A model generated the notes under the pieces. It did not search any database. It worked only from the letters and a program-made list of their open reading frames with translations, and was not told the origin of the DNA. 22,311 nucleotides of DNA from Chloroflexota bacterium (lineage in GTDB: Bacteria; Chloroflexota; Anaerolineae; Promineifilales; Promineifilaceae): contig CAUJGI010000441.1 in the NCBI GenBank assembly GCA_963169155.1, forward strand, positions 1 to 22,311. Reading direction: 5' to 3'. How positions within the stretch are numbered: position 1 is the first letter of the stretch; each line of letters opens with the position of its first letter. Positions 21,301 to 22,311 of this stretch are shown piece after piece. The translations under genes were made by a program, and so were the position numbers.

Positions 21301-22311
21301 ATGAACGAACAGACCATCCAACTGGATATTCCCTTAATACTACCGGACATTGAAGATGTCCGTGATGATTGCCTTGCCCATCTGGAACAGACGCTGGAAA
21401 ACCACCGGGGCATCCAGCGTGTCCACGTTGATCACGATGCCGATCCCCCCCAACTTTGTCTGCACTTCGATCCCAACCTGATCTCGCTAGCGGCTGTGGA
21501 GCGTATTGCGCGTGATGCTGGCAGCAGTTTCACCCAACGCTACCGGCATGAGGCGATACCCTTTACCGGCATGACCAGCGCCGATGCGGCCGATTCACTG
21601 GCGGGCATCTTGCGCGACCTGCCCGGCATGTTGCACGCCAGCGTCAACTATGCCGCCGGTCTAGCCTTTGTCGCTTATGACATTACCGTGTTGCAACGGC
21701 CGTCTATCCAAAAAACGCTGCGGCGCATGGGCTACAAACCCCTCCAGCCCACAGTTCAGCCGAAAACTGAGCCTGACAAACAAGAGGAAAAAGAAGAACA
21801 TGCAGGACACGATCATGGCAGTGCCCCCGCCTTCTTGCCCCACTGGGTACAAGAGCGATGGACGCTGATTTTGGTGGCGCTGGCCGGCATCTTTTTCCTC
21901 GTTGGCTGGTTAGGTGAAACATTTTTTAACTTACCGGAAACGATTGCCCTCCTCTTTTTCGTCCTCGCCTACGTTGCCGGTGGCTACGACATCGCCACCC
22001 ACGCCATTCCCGGTCTGCTCAAAGGTAAATTTGACACCGACGTGCTCATGCTGGCGGCGGCGGCCGGGGCTGCCCTGTTGGGGGAATGGGCCGAAGGCGC
22101 TTTTCTGCTGTTCCTCTTCAGCCTGGGGCACGCCGGCGAACATTATGCGCTGGATCGCGCCCGCAATGCCATCAATGCCCTGGGCGAACTGATGCCCAAG
22201 ACGGCGCGGGTCAAAGTAGGTGATGAAATCCAGGAACGACCGGTCGAAGTGGTCAAGGTAAACGATGTCGTCGTCGTCCGCCCTGGCGACCGCATCCCGG
22301 TAGACGGCGAA
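21301..22311 (+). CDS. Zn/Cd/Co-type P1B ATPase, N-terminal 337 residues (partial at window end)
   Basis: The frame is open to the window edge. Two ferredoxin-like HMA-type domains lie at about 1-80 and 81-150. Neither has CxxC: where GMTCxxC is expected the second reads GMTSADA. An acidic His-rich linker (KEEHAGHDHGS) follows. Next come membrane helices (LILVALAGIFFLVGW, ETIALLFFVLAYVAGGYD) and LGEWAEGAFLLFLFSLGHAGEHYALDRAR..LMPKTARV, a pattern of ZntA/CadA-like pumps. The sequence ends in the actuator (VVVRPGDRIPVDGE). The CPx and DKTG motifs lie beyond the window, so substrate assignment rests on the regulator and this pattern. GAAGGAGTTACG gives a strong ribosome site. Confidence 0.9.
   Translation, partial: MNEQTIQLDIPLILPDIEDVRDDCLAHLEQTLENHRGIQRVHVDHDADPPQLCLHFDPNLISLAAVERIARDAGSSFTQRYRHEAIPFTGMTSADAADSLAGILRDLPGMLHASVNYAAGLAFVAYDITVLQRPSIQKTLRRMGYKPLQPTVQPKTEPDKQEEKEEHAGHDHGSAPAFLPHWVQERWTLILVALAGIFFLVGWLGETFFNLPETIALLFFVLAYVAGGYDIATHAIPGLLKGKFDTDVLMLAAAAGAALLGEWAEGAFLLFLFSLGHAGEHYALDRARNAINALGELMPKTARVKVGDEIQERPVEVVKVNDVVVVRPGDRIPVDGE

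Larger units (their letters stand above)
300..21703. repeat. Dispersed palindromic octamer ACGGCCGT, about 23 copies
   Basis: I found the octamer starting at 300, 1298, 1489, 1720, 2542, 2917, 4917, 5337, 6206, 8293, 8447, 9392, 10277, 13198, 13646, 14888, 16280, 18414, 18855, 19767, 20477, 20899 and 21696. Chance expectation in this length is below one. All but one are in or touch coding DNA, about 15 of them read in the frame Thr-Ala-Val. Being self-complementary, it looks the same on both strands. Near-copies (ACGGCCGC, TCGGCCGT, GCGGCCGT) add more. Confidence 0.85.

Overview
The window comes from a bacterium of about 54% GC. Gene content suggests a Chloroflexota (Anaerolineae-like) genome: a cytochrome c maturation set fused to or followed by unfamiliar membrane proteins, a DUF2085 protein, NarL/NarX-type regulators and CopB-type metal ATPases. 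This placement is an inference from family content only. A palindromic octamer, ACGGCCGT, occurs about 23 times, mostly in coding DNA on both strands, and is a strong genome signature.

Region 1 (1-117) is the tail of an IS5-like element cut by the window edge. Region 2 (134-9092, all minus strand) reads right to left as a long operon. It starts with a 4-TM protein with a CCxHH motif, a lipoprotein with a GGHH motif, a thioredoxin-CcdA fusion, a DUF1573 protein, a DUF2933 protein and a TlpA/CcmG thioredoxin. After a small gap filled with heptamer repeats come CcmF, CcmH, a CcmI-like protein with two zinc ribbons, and two unfamiliar membrane-anchored proteins. Together these look like thiol delivery and heme ligation for c-type cytochromes outside the membrane, plus Cys/His-rich envelope proteins that may handle metal.

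Region 3 (9093-9301) is a divergent promoter region rich in palindromes. Region 4 (9302-15223, plus strand) encodes a double-HMA metallochaperone, a His-tailed YHS protein, a DUF2085 membrane protein, a NarL/NarX-type two-component pair, a DUF457/YdjM-like membrane hydrolase, a second response regulator with a degraded receiver, and a protein of unknown function.

Region 5 (15226-16699) is an intact IS1380-like insertion sequence. It landed on the stop codon of the preceding gene and now separates it from a methyltransferase gene that carries an in-frame stop. Region 6 (17421-20343) holds a CopB-type (CPH) metal ATPase, a clear intrinsic terminator, a lipoprotein cytochrome c and a small membrane protein. 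Region 7 (20524-22311) is a zinc-type efflux operon: a consensus promoter overlapped by an ArsR/SmtB-type operator, a SmtB/CzrA-like repressor, a small membrane protein and the first 337 residues of a Zn/Cd-type P1B ATPase that runs off the window.

Taken together, the window is a metal (copper and zinc) homeostasis region sitting beside cytochrome c/thiol-redox assembly. No CRISPR array, tRNA or rRNA was seen. No gap longer than about 250 bases lacks a gene or mobile element.
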